A stretch of 64,000 nucleotides of DNA from Dyadobacter tibetensis Y620-1. Lineage in GTDB: Bacteria; Bacteroidota; Bacteroidia; Cytophagales; Spirosomataceae. The notes under the pieces are model-generated. The model ran no database searches. It was not told where the DNA came from and saw only the letters and a list, made by a program, of their open reading frames with translations. The stretch covers positions 62,001 through 126,000 of the forward strand of contig NZ_AZQN01000009.1 of the NCBI RefSeq assembly GCF_000566685.1, read 5' to 3'. This document shows positions 62,721 through 64,000 of this stretch, piece after piece. Position 1 is the first letter of the stretch, and every line of letters begins with the position of its first letter. Made by a program: the position numbers and the translations under genes.

Positions 62721-63296
62721 TTATTTTTTATCTACTAAAACTGAAGTAATTCGGTTCAGCTCTTCTACCTTATAAGCGAAATCCCCACGCAGCATATCAC
62801 GAACTGCTTTTAGTTGTTCCATAGCTGTTTCTAAGTTATCGGGCAGGGCATCATTAAGCACCTCTTTCAGGCGTTTGGCCATAGTAGGAGACATTCCATT
62901 GGTTGAGATAGCCACCTTTAAATTGCCTTTTCGAACCACTGATGATAAATAAAAATCACATAATGCAGGGGTATCGGCCACATTACAAAGCAAATGTTTC
63001 TCAGCCGCCAGGGTCTTAATACGTCGATTTTCCTCCTTATCGTTTGTAGCCACCAGGATCAGATCCTTATGTTCAAAGTCCGAAGGGTCAAAACGTTTCG
63101 ATATCAGCTCTACACCAGGGTTTGCCTCTGCCAGAGCCACGATCTCGTCTCTTATTTGGGGTGCTACCAAGGTGATACGAGCGGTGGGAGCATTATCTAA
63201 TACGGCGGTAATCTTTTCAAGACCCACATAGCCCCCTCCCACGATTAGCGTATGCAGGTTCTCGAGCTTTAAAAATATAGGAAAAAGATGATTCAT
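62721..63296 (-). CDS. Siroheme synthase N-domain: precorrin-2 dehydrogenase/sirohydrochlorin ferrochelatase
   Basis: From ATG 63296 (191 residues). The Rossmann start NLHTLIVGGGYVGLEKI, followed by LILVATNDKEENRRI and VADTPALCDFYLSSVVRKGN, is that of the CysG N-terminal/MET8 enzymes, which oxidise precorrin-2 with NAD and insert iron to form siroheme. A serine-asparagine-glycine stretch (AISTNGMSPTMAKRLKEVL) is the conserved signature. The partner SUMT gene is 21 kb away at 40.9 kb. It lies in no operon here. It supplies the cofactor of NirB. Confidence 0.93.
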   Translation of the reverse strand: MNHLFPIFLKLENLHTLIVGGGYVGLEKITAVLDNAPTARITLVAPQIRDEIVALAEANPGVELISKRFDPSDFEHKDLILVATNDKEENRRIKTLAAEKHLLCNVADTPALCDFYLSSVVRKGNLKVAISTNGMSPTMAKRLKEVLNDALPDNLETAMEQLKAVRDMLRGDFAYKVEELNRITSVLVDKK

Positions 63297-63479
63297 AATC
63301 AATTGCTAAAATGGTAAGGAGAGTCATCGCTGATACAGGGATCATATGTACTCCCGGTTAGAACCCATAATTTAAACAAAAAAGTGCCCATAAATAGCAA
63401 TTTATCCGCATTTGGTCCTTAATTCATCAGATCCCCTGAATGGCTGATTTACTATTATAACTATTCCAACAAGCAGTCC

Positions 63480-63510
63480 TTCAAATTCTGATACATTCGG
63501 TGTACCTTTG
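63480..63510 (+). promoter_or_regulatory. Promoter of the ABC-F gene with predicted leaderless start
   Basis: TTC (63480-63482), 20 nt, TACCTTTG (63503-63510). The -7 box ends only 4 nt before ATG 63515, so transcription should begin at or next to the start codon. Confidence 0.55.
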
Positions 63511-63514
63511 TGGC

Positions 63515-64000
63515 ATGATCGCGATTACGAACCTCAGTTATTTTCTCGGCGACCGAGCACTTTATGATAGTGCGTCGCTACATATTAAGCCCAAACAAAA
63601 AATAGGCCTGATTGGCCTGAATGGTACGGGCAAATCCACCCTTCTTCGGATGATCAACGGCGAGTTTCAGCCAGATGAAGGTAATATTTCTATGTCGGGA
63701 GACTGTACCATCGGTTTCCTTAACCAGGACTTATTGTCCTATCAGACAGATGATTCCATCTTATCGGTTGCCATGCAGGCCTTCGAGCGCCAGAATGAGC
63801 TACAAGCCCAGATAGACAACATCCTCCATGAAATGGAGGAAAACTATCGGGACGAACTGGTAGACCGGCTGGCACGTGTACAAGACGAATTCGATGCCTT
63901 AGATGGATATAGCGTTCAATCCAAGGCAGAAGCTATATTGGAAGGACTTGGATTTGCTACGGCAGATCTAGAGCGCCCCCTTCGCCTATTTTCCGGTGGT
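63515..64000 (+). CDS. ABC-F family ATPase, N-terminal part (runs off the right edge)
   Basis: ATG 63515 opens a frame that stays open for 162 codons to the window edge. It starts MIAITNLSYFLGDRALYDSA and carries Walker A GLIGLNGTGKST, the Q-loop GFLNQDLL and the signature start LFSGG at the very end. ABC-F proteins act on the ribosome rather than as transporters; no membrane segment is present. A long helical insertion (residues about 85-140) lies before the signature. The subclass (Uup, EttA, or resistance type) cannot be assigned from this part. Confidence 0.93.
   Translation, partial: MIAITNLSYFLGDRALYDSASLHIKPKQKIGLIGLNGTGKSTLLRMINGEFQPDEGNISMSGDCTIGFLNQDLLSYQTDDSILSVAMQAFERQNELQAQIDNILHEMEENYRDELVDRLARVQDEFDALDGYSVQSKAEAILEGLGFATADLERPLRLFSGG

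Overview
The window looks like chromosome of a Bacteroidota species, most likely a Cytophagales relative of Dyadobacter or Spirosoma. This rests on content: two SusC/SusD pairs, FecI/FecR signalling, a type IX secretion C-terminal domain, a CHU_C-type C-terminus, DUF4302 and PUR-family proteins, and promoters of the Bacteroidota form TTG-N17-20-TAnnTTTG. I found no tRNA, rRNA, CRISPR array, transposase or phage gene. Two genes run off the edges (ychF on the left, an ABC-F ATPase on the right).

Layout. 1-17.3 kb is housekeeping and general metabolism: ychF, a PUR protein, rlpA-like, DUF58, radA, a small beta-barrel, a LytTR regulator, pheS, an esterase-like protein with a circularly permuted ATP-grasp protein, a metallophosphoesterase, a DinB protein, a glycosyltransferase, pgeF, a lamin-tail surface protein, a histone-H1-like tail protein, a SpoU methyltransferase and an orphan response regulator. 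17.6-28.0 kb is a surface-polysaccharide region on both strands: FemAB-like acyltransferase, Wzx-like flippase, WecB, nucleotide-sugar dehydrogenase, two FkbM methyltransferases and three glycosyltransferases. 28.1-35.3 kb is a SusC/SusD operon carrying a lipoprotein zinc metallohydrolase and a DUF4302 lipoprotein.

35.5-50.0 kb is the centrepiece, a complete nitrate assimilation island in two divergent operons around a 278-bp control region. Leftward: nirB, nirD, a NarX-like sensor kinase and a NarL-like regulator. Rightward from a near-consensus promoter: a uroporphyrinogen-III methyltransferase (siroheme), an outer-membrane porin, a NarK-type transporter, a single-chain nitrate reductase fused to its own flavoprotein and [2Fe-2S] modules, a protein that looks like a sulfite/nitrite reductase scaffold without its Fe-S/siroheme cysteines and with a C-terminal rubredoxin, and a nitrate-reductase-associated protein. 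Nitrate would cross the outer membrane, enter by NarK, be reduced to nitrite by the fused NasA and to ammonium by NirBD. The second siroheme enzyme lies at 62.7-63.3 kb. The rubredoxin hybrid is my best candidate for an undescribed component.

50.5-58.5 kb is an ECF sigma/FecR-controlled SusC/SusD operon ending in a lipoprotein of the endonuclease/exonuclease/phosphatase fold. A 0.94-kb very AT-rich non-coding stretch separates it from a large type IX-secreted protein. The right end has a Pr6Pr membrane protein, the siroheme synthase N-domain enzyme and the ABC-F gene.
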